A stretch of DNA of 64,000 nt from CAZYFH01 sp964646815 (GCA_964646815.1 CAZYFH010000008.1:62001-126000), one strand, 5' to 3'. Positions 50,754-59,896 are shown, numbered from the stretch's first letter. Translations and numbers: made by a program. The notes: a model not told the origin generated them from the sequence alone.

Positions 50754-52372
50754 TCCCCGCGCTGGTCGTCTTCGCGTATCTGGGTGTCGTGCTCTACATC
50801 GGCATCTTCGCGTTCCGGCGTCCATCCGGTCCAGATGGCGCCGAAGGCTACTTCCTCGCCAACCGATCGCTTGGCCAGTACGTGTTTCTGCTGTCGCTGT
50901 TCGGCACGAACATGACCGCGTTCACCATTCTCGGGTCGGCGGGTCACGCGTTTGCGAACGGCATCGTGACCTACGGACTCATGGGATCGTCATCGGCATT
51001 TCTCATTCCGGTGATGCTCTACGTGTTTGGTACCCGCGTGTGGTCGCTTGGTAAACGCCACGGGTTTCTGACGCCGGTGCAGATGTATCGGGACCGCTGG
51101 GAGTGTGGACACATCGGCACGGTCATCTTCACGATGCAGGCCACGCTCCTCGTGCCGTACATCGTCATTGCGGTGATGGGCGGTGGCACGACGCTCAACG
51201 CTGTGAGCGACGGCATCGTTCCCTACTGGTTTGGAGGCCTCATCGTCGCACTCGTCGTCATGAGCTACGTGTTCTTCGGCGGCATGCGCGGTACAGCGTG
51301 GGTCAACACGTTTCAGACGGTGCTGTTTCTCACGTTCGGGGCCGCGGCGGTGATCTTCATCAGCGTGAGCATCGGCGGCTTCCCCCAGGCGATGGAGCGA
51401 TTGCTGGACTCACCGGAGACGGCATCGTTGCTGACGCGGGAACGCGTGCCGCCCAAGTTCTTCTTCAGCTATATGCTGATCCCGTTGTCGACGATCATGT
51501 TTCCACACATCTCTATCTTCTGTCTCACGGCGCGTAAGATGGGGCAGTTCAAGAAGACCATCGTCTTCTACCCGCTCGCCATCCTGGCCATCTGGTTACC
51601 GTGCACGTTTCTCGGAGTGGCGGCCAACGCGATGCACGACGTGCCCGGGATCGACGCGAAGCTGGAGGCGCGCGCAACGCTTGCCGCCGAGCGCGACGCC
51701 CTTCCGGCGGAGGAGATTGCCGAACTGCAGCGTACGGCGGCCGGTGATGACGTCATTATCCTCATGCTCGAGCACTACGCACCTTTGTGGCTGGCCGGGC
51801 TCCTCGGTGCCGGCATCATGGCGGCGGTGATGGCCAGCGATTCGCAGATTCTGGCGCTTTCAACGATGTTCACCGAGGACGTGTTCGCGTTCTACGGCGG
51901 TGGCAACCGCTTCGGGCCGCAGGTGCAGGTGCAAACTGGACGGCTGTTCGTCGTCCTGATCGCGCTCGTGGCGTTTGTCATCGCGCTGCGCGCGCCGCCG
52001 GGAATCTTCGGTATTGCCGTCCAGTACGCCTTCTCGGGCTTCACGACGCTCCTGCCGCTGTTGGTCTCGGCGTTGTTTTGGAAGGGGAGTACGAAATGGG
52101 GCGCGCTCGCCGTAGTGGTCTGGACGGCGGCCACCGTGACGGGTATCGCCGTGCTCCAGGCGATCGTGCCGGCGCCGCCGCCAGGGACGGTGGTGCCGAT
52201 CTGGACGGCCGGTGGCGTCGACATCATCACGCGCACGCCGGGCGGTACGGATGTGTGGGGCTATATGCCGGTGCTTCCCATGTTGATCGGCTCGACCCTC
52301 CTAATGATCGCGGTGTCGTGGATGACGCCAAAGCCGCGGGCAGCCACCCTCGCGCGGTACTTCTCGCACTAG
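50750..52372 (+). CDS. Sodium:solute symporter (SSS family)
   Basis: 540 aa from GTG at 50750, overlapping the DUF3311 stop. About 13 membrane helices. Family segments include GYFLANRSLGQYVFLLSLFGTNMTAFTILGSAGHAF, the GGMRGTAWVNTFQTVLF region and GIMAAVMASDSQILALSTMF, the last containing the second sodium-site serines. It imports an organic acid or other small solute with sodium; specificity is unknown. Because the neighbouring divergent genes are for a CoA-transferase and a haloacid dehalogenase, a carboxylic acid is plausible. Confidence 0.92.
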   Translation: MIPALVVFAYLGVVLYIGIFAFRRPSGPDGAEGYFLANRSLGQYVFLLSLFGTNMTAFTILGSAGHAFANGIVTYGLMGSSSAFLIPVMLYVFGTRVWSLGKRHGFLTPVQMYRDRWECGHIGTVIFTMQATLLVPYIVIAVMGGGTTLNAVSDGIVPYWFGGLIVALVVMSYVFFGGMRGTAWVNTFQTVLFLTFGAAAVIFISVSIGGFPQAMERLLDSPETASLLTRERVPPKFFFSYMLIPLSTIMFPHISIFCLTARKMGQFKKTIVFYPLAILAIWLPCTFLGVAANAMHDVPGIDAKLEARATLAAERDALPAEEIAELQRTAAGDDVIILMLEHYAPLWLAGLLGAGIMAAVMASDSQILALSTMFTEDVFAFYGGGNRFGPQVQVQTGRLFVVLIALVAFVIALRAPPGIFGIAVQYAFSGFTTLLPLLVSALFWKGSTKWGALAVVVWTAATVTGIAVLQAIVPAPPPGTVVPIWTAGGVDIITRTPGGTDVWGYMPVLPMLIGSTLLMIAVSWMTPKPRAATLARYFSH

Positions 52373-52661
52373 ATCACACCTCGACATCGCATCCGAGGTA
52401 TCGCTCCGACAGCGGGGTCGGCCCGCCGGACAAACGCACTTCGCTTGCCCCCGGTTTCCCGTGCGGCGATCAACGGCTAGTCGGGGAAAGACGGATGCAG
52501 CTGCTAACTGCGCCTCGGGTTGACTGGAGGACCCGGATCACAGAGACGGTGATCGCCGATCTGGCGCTCCGTTGCGTTTCTCGGCGACATCGCGAGTCGG
52601 CGTGTCTCCACGGCTGATCGGATCGATGTCTCGACTGCGCTGTCGATCCTAGACGGGTCTG
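52373..52661. other. Intergenic region
   Basis: 289 bp between convergent genes. No gene, clear terminator or repeat is evident. Confidence 0.4.
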
Positions 52662-53075
52662 CTAGCCCGCCTCGGTGCGCAGTTGCCGCATCAGGTCATG
52701 GAGATCGCCGAGCACCCAGATGTCGGAAATCCGCCCGCCGCGCGTCTCGAATCGGGCCGCACCCTCGTACGCGATCGCGCGACCCGTGGCCGAGACATTA
52801 AAGAGTTCGCCGTTATGCGTGCCGCGGTAGCTCAGACGCGCAAACGCGGCCTGACCGACAGCGTCGACGGTCAGCTCGTCAATGTGGTTGTGAAAGTCTG
52901 GAAATGCTCGGTGCACCACGTCCATGTAGTCGCCGAATCCCGCGTGACCGACCGCGTGGCGACCCAGCGATCCCCGGAACGTGACGTCGTCGGTGAGCAG
53001 CGCCGGGATCAGCGTCTTGTCGAACTGATTCCACAGCTCATCATAGAAACGACGTACCAGCACCTCGGTCGTCAA
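52662..53075 (-). CDS. SnoaL-like ester cyclase/NTF2-fold protein
   Basis: 137 aa. NTF2-like fold with FYDELWNQFDKTLIPALLTDDVTFRG, GFGDYMDVVHRAFPDFHNHIDEL and GRISDIWVLGDLHDLMRQL, the pattern of SnoaL-type polyketide cyclases and related small enzymes. The substrate is unknown. It overlaps the stop of the acetyltransferase gene by 4 nt. Confidence 0.88.
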   Translation of the reverse strand: MTTEVLVRRFYDELWNQFDKTLIPALLTDDVTFRGSLGRHAVGHAGFGDYMDVVHRAFPDFHNHIDELTVDAVGQAAFARLSYRGTHNGELFNVSATGRAIAYEGAARFETRGGRISDIWVLGDLHDLMRQLRTEAG

Positions 53076-53608
53076 CGACCCGTCACCGGATCACGTGTGG
53101 CACGGTAGAAACAGGTGTCGAGGCCGTCGAGTGTGCCGCGGCGCTCGAAGATCATGAGGTGGTCGAGGAGCTTGCTCGACGCGCTGTTGGTCTCGTCGGT
53201 CGCCGCGACGACCTCGGCGAGCCGCAGCGTCCCGAAGATGTAGTCGAGCGCGGCGCGCGCCGCCTCCCGCGCGTAGCCGAACCCCCACACCCGACGCGTG
53301 AACCCGAACAGCAGCTCGGGTGCGTTGCGCCACTCGGCGAGCCGGTAACCACAGAACCCAACGAGCGGCTCTCCCGCAGCCTGATGCACCGTCCAGATCC
53401 CGTAGTGCCGCGTCTCCCAATCACCGGTGCTGCGCTCGACTGCCACCGCCACCCGACTCCGGGGAATGACCAGGTGGTCCCAGAGGTAGCGACGGACGTC
53501 CGGCTCCGTCCAGAGCGCGTGGAGTGCCTCGACGTGGCCCGGTCTTGCCGGCCGAAGCGTCAGACGTCTGGTGCGGATCGTCCCGTCAGTATGGTGTGCC
53601 ACCGCCAC
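53072..53608 (-). CDS. GNAT-family N-acetyltransferase (RimJ/RimL-like)
   Basis: 178 aa from GTG at 53608; GTG at 53602 is also possible. The RimL-like opening is IRTRRLTLRPARPGHVEALHALWTEPDVRRYL, and the acetyl-CoA segment GFTRRVWGFGYAREAARAALDYIF and ATDETNSASSKLLDHL follow. It acetylates an amino group, perhaps of a protein N-terminus or antibiotic. Coupled to the SnoaL-like gene. Confidence 0.88.
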   Translation of the reverse strand: MAVAHHTDGTIRTRRLTLRPARPGHVEALHALWTEPDVRRYLWDHLVIPRSRVAVAVERSTGDWETRHYGIWTVHQAAGEPLVGFCGYRLAEWRNAPELLFGFTRRVWGFGYAREAARAALDYIFGTLRLAEVVAATDETNSASSKLLDHLMIFERRGTLDGLDTCFYRATRDPVTGR

Positions 53609-53678
53609 TGTCGAGCATCCGGCGCGCCGCCTGACGCAATCTGGACTTGAACGCCGGCTGTACGACGATCCGTCTCCC

Positions 53679-53768
53679 CTAGAACTTTCCGTCGACCTCC
53701 CCGTCGTCATCGATCTTCGCTCGCTCTATCAACTCCTTCGGGATCCGGATCACCCGAGTGTTGCCCAT
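53679..53768 (-). pseudogene. AbrB/MazE-type antitoxin fragment
   Basis: MGNTRVIRIPKELIERAKID and a few more residues, 29 aa in all. The sequence matches the N-terminal beta-hairpin of AbrB/MazE-type DNA-binding proteins, which are normally 75-85 aa; the rest is missing. The frame upstream (RTRIV) resembles the missing start. No toxin gene follows. Probably a remnant. Confidence 0.5.
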
Positions 53769-53815
53769 GCGGACGATGCGTGTTCTGAATGATATTGCCG
53801 GTGGGTCACGGTCTA

Positions 53816-54298
53816 CTAGCGCAGCAAGAACGCCGCCGCGACAATCGCCACCATCGAGACAACCAGCGCGAGCTTCGCGGCCGTCCCGACGACCAGGCCG
53901 ATCCATGCGCCGAAGCCGGCACGCGTCGCGCCTTCCATGTTGCCGCGGCTGAAGTATTCTCCGCCGACGGCGCCGACGAAGGGGCCCACGACCAACCCGG
54001 GCAGACCCAGGAAGACGCCGAGCAGGGTGCCTGCGGCGGCGCCGGCGATCGCCCAGCGGCCGGCACCCGACCGCTGGGCCCCCAGGGCCGTGGCGCCGAA
54101 CTCGACCAGGTAACATCCGGCCGTCAACAAGACGAGGACGGCCAACGTGCCTGCGCCTGCGTGGGCGAAGCCGTCGAGCCAGAGCAGCCAGACGAGGCCC
54201 CCCAGCACGAAGGCCGCTCCAGGAAGCCCCGGCAGCACGGTCCCGATGACGCCGACGACCACGACGATAACAGCCAGCGCGACGAAGAGATACGTCAT
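53816..54298 (-). CDS. DUF456-family membrane protein
   Basis: 160 aa, very hydrophobic with about five segments. The family pattern is VVGVIGTVLPGLPGAAFVLGGLVWLLW, with a central GLPGLVVGPFVGAVGGEYF and a final helix ending in FLLR. Function unknown. Its ATG overlaps the stop of the disrupted DUF2306 gene. Confidence 0.85.
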   Translation of the reverse strand: MTYLFVALAVIVVVVGVIGTVLPGLPGAAFVLGGLVWLLWLDGFAHAGAGTLAVLVLLTAGCYLVEFGATALGAQRSGAGRWAIAGAAAGTLLGVFLGLPGLVVGPFVGAVGGEYFSRGNMEGATRAGFGAWIGLVVGTAAKLALVVSMVAIVAAAFLLR

Positions 54299-55082
54299 AT
54301 GGAGCCCGTGGTGCCAGTCCGGCGTCGCATCGAGACCGTCAGGTCGGATACATCGTCGGTCGAATACAGCGCGACGTTGACCACTGGCTCTTCAGTACGG
54401 GCCGCCAGGCGAGGCGCGGGCAGGCGACTGGGCGGCGTCAGGATCCGCCGCGACTGCAGCACCACCTCGGTGATCACGGGCGGCACGGACCAGCAGATCC
54501 AGGCAGATGCCGTGAGCTGCTGGTCCAGCGTGCTGACGCCAGCGACCTGCGTGGCGCAGACGAAGACACGGAACAGCACGAACGCGAAGGTCGTGACGTA
54601 ACTGCGGATCATCCACTCCTGGTGCTGCGCGATCTGCCGGCGCCGAATGGCCACGTAGGCCATTCCGTGGTCAGCAGCCAAATGACACCGAGCGTCGCGA
54701 GCGCCAGCCCGAACACCCATCCGAAGTCAGTGAGCGCGGCCAGCCGGAAGGCCGCGAGCGAACCGAGGGCGACGGCGGTCATGTACGCGATGCCAATTGT
54801 TCGGTCCAGCGCCATCCGCCGGCGCGCGAACCCCAACCAGAGCTGGCCCGGTCCGGTCCGGAGTACGACCGTGCCGAAGGCGACGTACGCGAGGACTCAG
54901 CCGCGCTGTAGGTCGTAGCGACCGAGAAACGCCTCGTTGAACGTCAGATACGGGACGGCGATGAGAACCCGGAACACGAAGGCCGATGCGAGCACGGCGC
55001 CGAGGCCGATTGTGCGGGCCGTCGAAGGTCGGCGTAACGGTCGGGGGACATCAAGCGCTACCGCCAGTGTGGTCATGATCAT
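54295..55082 (-). pseudogene. DUF2306 membrane protein, disrupted
   Basis: The frame from ATG 55082 (LASAFVFRVLIAVPYLTF ... RYDLQRG) meets TGA at 54899-54897, then continues in frame as VLAYVAFGTVVLRTGPGQLW, FARRRMALDRTIGIAYM and LALATLGVIWLLTT. One base is lost near 54660, after which the next frame reads MAYVAIRRRQIAQHQEWMIRSY, the DUF2306 hallmark. The terminal 35 residues derive from repeat sequence at 54310-54391. One stop and one frameshift inactivate it unless they are sequence errors. Confidence 0.75.
54310..54391. repeat. Repeat family C (copy d)
   Basis: GTCGCATCGAGACCG and, further on, CGGTCGAATACAGCGCGACG with partial inverted complementarity between the two halves. It resembles the arms at 12555-12580 and 12655-12690, but the centre is much shorter. 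Confidence 0.55.
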
Positions 55083-55085
55083 TCC

Positions 55086-56381
55086 TTAGCGCGTGACTGT
55101 CACCGATGCCTGTCGAAACCCCCCGAGTCCTGCGAATCGTGCCGCGTCGCCGAGCTCGTGCTCAATCCTGAGGAGACGGTTGAACTTGGCGGTTCGTTCG
55201 CCCCGACATCCAGACCCGGTCTTGATGTGACCGCACCCGGTCGCGACCGTGAGGTCGGCAATGAACGTATCCTCGGTTTCGCCGGACCGGTGCGACACGT
55301 AGGCCCCGTACCCGTGCTCCTGGGCGAGTCGCACAGTCTCGAGCGTCTCCGAGACCGTGCCAATCTGGTTGAGCTTCACCAGAATGGAGTTGCCGACCGC
55401 GCGGTCGATGGCCCGCTGCAGAATTGTCGGGTTGGTGCAGAAAATATCGTCGCCCACGAGCTCGATGCGGTCTCCCAATTCTCGCGTCAACAGCTCCCAG
55501 CCGTCCCAATCGTTCTCGGCGAGAGCGTCCTCGATGAGCACGATCGGATACTGATCGACCCAGTCCCGCCACAGCTCGACCATCTGCTCCGTCGACCGGG
55601 CCGACTGGTCCGATTTGAAGGCGACGTAGCGCCCGTCTTGCCACATCTCGCTGGACGCCGGGTCGAGGCAGAGCACGATGTCGGCCCCTGGCCGATAGCC
55701 GGCATCCTCGATGGCGGTGAGAATGAGCTCGATTGCATCGCGGTTGTCTTCGAGATCGGGCGCGAACCCGCCCTCGTCGCCGATGCCGGTGGACTTACCC
55801 TGGCTCTTGAGCAGCGCTTTGAGCGCGTGAAATGTCTCGATTCCCATACGCAGCGCCTCGGCGAACGTCGGGGCGTTGTGCGGCGCGATCTTGAACTCCT
55901 GGAAATCGACTGTGTTGTCGGCGTGACGACCGCCGTTGATGACATTCAGGCAGGGGACCGGGAGGATTGCGGCGGCGTCGCCACCCAGATACCGGTAGAG
56001 CGGCACCCCCTTGGCGCGCGCGGCCGCGCGTGCCACCGCCATCGACACGCCGAGAATCGCGTTCGCGCCGAGGCGCGACTTGTCCGGCGTGCCATCGAGG
56101 TCGATCATGAGCTGGTCGATAGCGGACTGGTCCGTCGCATCGTGTCCGGCGAGGGCGGCGTTGAGTTCGGTGTTCACGTTGGCGACGGCCTGCAGGACGC
56201 CCTTGCCGCCGTACCGCTCGCCGCCATCACGCAGCTCGGTCGCTTCACGTTCACCGGTCGATGCGCCCGACGGGACCCGTGCCTCCGCGGTTGTCCCATC
56301 GTCCAGATGCACGCGCGCCTCCACGGTCGGGTTGCCCCGCGAGTCGATCACCTCCAACGCGTCAATTGCCAGGATTCGCAT
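55086..56381 (-). CDS. eno: Enolase
   Basis: Converts 2-phosphoglycerate to phosphoenolpyruvate. 431 aa from ATG at 56381, with GGAGGA about 10 nt upstream. The N-terminus ALEVIDSRGNPTVEARV and PSGASTGEREATELRDG are typical. Metal ligands lie in VLCLDPASSE, LIEDAL and LVGDD, and the family signature is LVKLNQIGTVSETL with SHRSGETED. Length and order are normal. It is followed on the same strand by the disrupted DUF2306 gene. Confidence 0.97.
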   Translation of the reverse strand: MRILAIDALEVIDSRGNPTVEARVHLDDGTTAEARVPSGASTGEREATELRDGGERYGGKGVLQAVANVNTELNAALAGHDATDQSAIDQLMIDLDGTPDKSRLGANAILGVSMAVARAAARAKGVPLYRYLGGDAAAILPVPCLNVINGGRHADNTVDFQEFKIAPHNAPTFAEALRMGIETFHALKALLKSQGKSTGIGDEGGFAPDLEDNRDAIELILTAIEDAGYRPGADIVLCLDPASSEMWQDGRYVAFKSDQSARSTEQMVELWRDWVDQYPIVLIEDALAENDWDGWELLTRELGDRIELVGDDIFCTNPTILQRAIDRAVGNSILVKLNQIGTVSETLETVRLAQEHGYGAYVSHRSGETEDTFIADLTVATGCGHIKTGSGCRGERTAKFNRLLRIEHELGDAARFAGLGGFRQASVTVTR

Positions 56382-56483
56382 CCTATCGTTGTCCTCCGAA
56401 GGTGCAGCTGGAACCGCTCCCTCATTATTGTCTCCCGATTCTTCGGGTCTCAAGGACTCGGTCCTTGATATGGTCACGACACT

Positions 56484-56746
56484 ATGCGCCGCGACATCAA
56501 AACCCTGTTTAAGTTCGATCTGCCAGCGACAGACGAGGAAGTGCGCGCCGTGGCGCTCCAGTTCGTCCGCAAGGTGAGCGGCTTCAACAAGTTGTCACAG
56601 GCGAACCACGCGGTCTGCGACAGGCGGTGGACGACGTCGCGCTGGTCGCGCGTCACCTTGTCGACGACTTGACGACCGCTGCCCCTACTCGCGATCGCGA
56701 TGAAGTCGAGGCGCAGGCAGCGCAGCGCTTCGGCGCGCCCGCTCAG
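56484..56746 (+). pseudogene. DUF2277 protein, frameshifted
   Basis: From ATG 56484: MRRDIKTLFKFDLPATDEEV, then VALQFVRKVSGFNKLSQANHAV, typical of DUF2277. A shift of one base near 56615 moves the continuing part (AVDDVALVARHLVDDLTTAAP, RDRDEVEAQAAQRF) into another frame; the first frame stops at 56672 after 62 aa instead of about 85-90. The second frame has no stop near the expected end and runs into the convergent gene. Confidence 0.75.
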
Positions 56747-56763
56747 GAAACCTCGCTTCGTTT

Positions 56764-57990
56764 CTATTTGTGCGCTCGCACGACGGCGTCATTGAGCGTG
56801 ACGCCGATGCCCGGGCCGTCCGGCACCGGGAGGGCGCCGGCCGAGAACTGCTCGGGCGGATCGACGAGCTCGCTTCGCCACGGTACTTCGTTCCATTGGT
56901 ATTCGAGGATGTCGAAATTTCGCATCCCCGCGCACAGCTGGGCGGATGCCGCCGTGCTCACCGGTCCGCTCGGGTTGTGTGGCGACACGAGGACCTCGTG
57001 ACCCTCGGCGATGGTCGCGATCTTTCGCAGCTCGGTTATGCCGCCGCAGTGTTTGACGTCGGGCATGATGATGTCGACGGCGCGTTCGCGGCAGAGCGGC
57101 GCGAACCCCGCGGTCCCGAACAGGAATTCACCGCCGGCCATCGTCTGGGAAATGGCGTCGTGGATCGCTTTCGTACCGTCGAGATCGGTCGGAGGGACCG
57201 GCTCTTCGTACCACGACAACTGCTGTGGCTCGAGTCGGCGCGCGACGTCGACCGCGAGGTCGACGTCGAAGTTACTGTGGACATCGATCTTGAGTGCGAT
57301 GTCCTGACCGATCGCCGATCTCATCGCTTCGATGCAGGCGACCCCGAGGTCGGTCGCGCGCGCCACGTCGTCCGCCGGCTCATCGAGCGACGGAAACCCG
57401 TCGAACGGCGCCGCCTTGACCGCGCGGAAGCCATCCTCGACCGCCTGGCCCGCGGTGGCGGCGAACCCTCGCGGCGACCGATCGGTGGTGGCCCGGTTGA
57501 TGTTGGCGTAGACGGGCAGCGAGGGCCTGAGCTGGCCACCGAAGAGATCGTAGAGCGGCGCGTCGAGCGCCTTGCCGACGAGGTCCCACTGGGCCTGCTC
57601 GATGGCGCTGAACGCGGTTGCCAGCCTGCGGTTACCAGTTCCGGCCGACCTCAGTCCGCGCGCGCGGTAGCGTTCGATCTCGAACGGCGAGGCATCGCGG
57701 ACGAGATCGAAGAATCGCTCGAGCTCAGGAAGGTCGGTCAGCCGTCCCATCGAGGCTTCGCCGAGCCCTGTCAGGCCGGTGTTCGTGACCAATCGAACGA
57801 AGAGCCAGTTCGTGCGGACGGTCGCGCGGACGACGATGACCTCCATGCCACTGATGCGGAGCGCCCGCTCGGCCTGGCCTCTCGGAAGCCCAGGGGCAGC
57901 TGCCAGGACCTCCGACGACCACCACGGGAATCCGACCAGCGCGGGTGCCGCGCGGAGGAAGTGGCGACGAGTCGAGGGAGCAGGCTTCAC
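56764..57990 (-). CDS. Enolase-superfamily (mandelate racemase/muconate lactonizing) enzyme with Tat signal
   Basis: 408 aa from GTG at 57990, which gives a twin-arginine leader (STRRHFLRAAPALVG). Barrel motifs: KAAPFD (where many members have KxK), ALKIDVHSNF with the first metal Asp, WYEEPVPP with the Glu ligand, AGGEFLFG and MPDVKHCGGITE. The export signal is unusual for this mostly cytoplasmic family, but is known among planctomycete and acidobacterial members. It probably dehydrates or epimerises a sugar acid; the substrate is unknown. Confidence 0.85.
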   Translation of the reverse strand: MKPAPSTRRHFLRAAPALVGFPWWSSEVLAAAPGLPRGQAERALRISGMEVIVVRATVRTNWLFVRLVTNTGLTGLGEASMGRLTDLPELERFFDLVRDASPFEIERYRARGLRSAGTGNRRLATAFSAIEQAQWDLVGKALDAPLYDLFGGQLRPSLPVYANINRATTDRSPRGFAATAGQAVEDGFRAVKAAPFDGFPSLDEPADDVARATDLGVACIEAMRSAIGQDIALKIDVHSNFDVDLAVDVARRLEPQQLSWYEEPVPPTDLDGTKAIHDAISQTMAGGEFLFGTAGFAPLCRERAVDIIMPDVKHCGGITELRKIATIAEGHEVLVSPHNPSGPVSTAASAQLCAGMRNFDILEYQWNEVPWRSELVDPPEQFSAGALPVPDGPGIGVTLNDAVVRAHK

Positions 57991-58017
57991 GGGTAGTCGC
58001 AAGACGAGACAGCTATT

Positions 58018-58442
58018 GTATGCCGGCGTCGTGCACTGCTGCGCGCAGCGGGCGATCCAGGTTGCCCCGCTGAGACGCCGTGACCATCTCCAGATCGTGT
58101 CAGGTGGGCGGACGCGGTGCACCGTTCTGCGTTGGGGCAGCGGCGGCCACACGTCGGCGGGAACGATCGACACCGCGTGCGCCCACTGCTCCGTGAACCC
58201 GCGGCGGCGATACGTCACATCGTGGAGGAGTTCGCGTGGGTACGGGCAAGCCGCTGGAATAACACTTGGTAATGCGACGGGCGGAGCACATTGACGTCGT
58301 CGAGCTGGAAGACCGCAAGACGCCGAAGCGCGCGGCGAACGTGGCCGTGATGAATCGGGCCGTGCGGGGGAGGTCGGTCGAGTCCCTGCGCGGCCAACGA
58401 GATGCGCCGCGCTTCCCTGGCAGACAGCTCCGTCGGTCTCAC
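58018..58442 (-). pseudogene. AlkZ/YcaQ-like winged-helix DNA glycosylase, N-terminal remnant
   Basis: From GTG 58442, coupled to the methyltransferase stop (GTGA): TELSAREARRISLAAQGL, RRALRRLAVFQLDDVNVL and SHYQVLFQRLA, the family opening. A one-base shift near 58240 moves YPRELLHDVTYRRRGFTEQW and AHAVSIVPADVWPPL to another frame. Only about 140 of roughly 400 residues remain; the C-terminal part is replaced by the enolase-superfamily gene. Non-functional as it stands. Confidence 0.72.
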
Positions 58443-59119
58443 CTTCCCTCGCCGTGTGCGGTGACCGAGCGCCGCACCGGCGTGCGCAGGAGCGCGACAT
58501 TGGTGGCGGGGAGCGCGAGCGTCACTCCCCAGCGGGTCGCAATCCAGTCGAACGTCGCCGGATCGTAGAAGCCGACGTGCGTCACGTCGCGCGCATAGCG
58601 CGACCGGTCGAACGACGCGATGTTGCTGACCCACCTGGTCATGATGGCGAGCCAGCCGCCAGGCACAAGCGCGCCGAACAGCCGGTCGAGCTCGCTGGCG
58701 GGATCGTGGAGGTGCTCAATCACCTCGCTGGCGGTGATGAAGTCATACCGGCGATGCCACACCGTGGGGTCTGGTTCGTAGAACACGTCATAGAGGTCGA
58801 CGATCATGCCGGCCTCGCGCAGCATATGCGCCAGCGCGGGCCCGGGGCCGCACCCGAAGTCCAGACCATGCGCGCCGCGCGAGATCCGATTGAGCAACGG
58901 CACGGCCAGCGCGGAAAGAAACCGCCGATAGCCGGGATCGGATGTATCGTTGCGGTGCTGGTCGTAGCGAGCCCTCTCCGACGCAGCATCCGGATAGTCC
59001 TCGCGCGCGACGAAGACGAGCGCGCACCTCTCGCAGCGCCAGTAGTCGCGTGCGCGCCCGTGATGGTGCGGCGTCGGTCCCGGTGCGTGACACAGCGGGC
59101 AGTCGGCGGGTGTTGCCAT
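58439..59119 (-). CDS. Class I SAM-dependent methyltransferase with N-terminal zinc ribbon
   Basis: 226 aa from ATG at 59119; an earlier in-frame start would be translated from the neighbouring MITE. N-terminal CPLCHAPG ... RCERC forms a zinc-ribbon. The Rossmann core has GLDFGCGPGPALAHML, and post-motif regions TASEVIEHLHDP and GGWLAIMTRW. The arrangement fits methyltransferases of type 11 acting on sugars or small molecules. Substrate unknown. Confidence 0.88.
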   Translation of the reverse strand: MATPADCPLCHAPGPTPHHHGRARDYWRCERCALVFVAREDYPDAASERARYDQHRNDTSDPGYRRFLSALAVPLLNRISRGAHGLDFGCGPGPALAHMLREAGMIVDLYDVFYEPDPTVWHRRYDFITASEVIEHLHDPASELDRLFGALVPGGWLAIMTRWVSNIASFDRSRYARDVTHVGFYDPATFDWIATRWGVTLALPATNVALLRTPVRRSVTAHGEGR

Positions 59120-59136
59120 GTGATGCGTGGCAACTC

Positions 59137-59288
59137 TAACCCCAGAGTTCACGTGAGTCGCTCGTCTCGCTGGTTTTGGACGACGACGGCTGCGCTGCGC
59201 CTCGGTTTGCTATGTTCCCTCGTCGCTCCCGGCCCTCGCCGCCCAGCCCGACGCAAGACGTTGTCAACCGGAGCGAACTCTGGGGTTA
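59137..59288. mobile_element. MITE-like element, family B
   Basis: A 152-bp element bounded by TA with perfect inverted ends (CTAACCCCAGAGTTC at 59136-59150 and its complement at 59275-59289). No coding capacity. Its right end forms the TAA stop of the DinB-like gene (TA plus the first A of the element), and its left end lies 18 bp from the ATG of the methyltransferase gene. It is unrelated in sequence to family A. Confidence 0.7.
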
Positions 59289-59844
59289 GTCGGGAAACGC
59301 CGCGTTGTCCGTCACCTGCCGCGCCTGCGACAGGTAGCGCTGCTCGTGCATCGCTTGGACGGCGAACATGCCACCGATCGGCAGCTTGAGGATCGCGAGC
59401 GCGGGGGACGGCACCTTCACACGCGCGAGGTCGAGCCCGTTCGCTCGCTGCGGGCAGAGATCCGAGCGGCGACTGGCGCCGAACTCGTCGAGCACGGCCT
59501 GGGCATCGTGCTCGGTGGTCGCAGGGTGTAGTCTCCAGGGCTCTGGGTGGCGCCCTCTGTGACGCGGCGTGTACGACGCGAGTCAACACGCCGTAGCGGA
59601 ACGGTCCGTCACCCCGGACGCCGGCGGCGTGGGCCGCCGGCGTGGCCTCCAGGATCGCGGCACTGAAGAGCCGCGCACTGACGTTGAGGTCCACGAGACA
59701 CTCCGCCATCGACCAGCGCCCGAGGACCGGCCGCCAGTTGAACTGCGCGGGTGACACATCTGCCAAGAGGTCCGCCGCCGTGTGGCGGTTCGCATCGAAC
59801 TGCCTTTGGTGGGCAGCCAGCTCTGGGGTGAGCCCATCGGTCAC
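59286..59844 (-). pseudogene. DinB-family protein, frameshifted
   Basis: From ATG 59844: LTPELAAHQRQFDANRHTA, WRPVLGRWSMAECLVDLNVS and FRYGVLTRVVH, typical of four-helix DinB-type proteins. After a frame change near 59500-59560 the ending is EHDAQAVLDEFGASRR, LPIGGMFAVQAMHEQRYLSQ and DNAAFPD. The TAA stop is provided by the family B MITE. The break may be real or a sequence error. Confidence 0.7.
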
Positions 59845-59896
59845 GTGTGCTCGGGGCGTTGCCGGTGCGCGATGACGGCACGACGACGCCCGAGGG

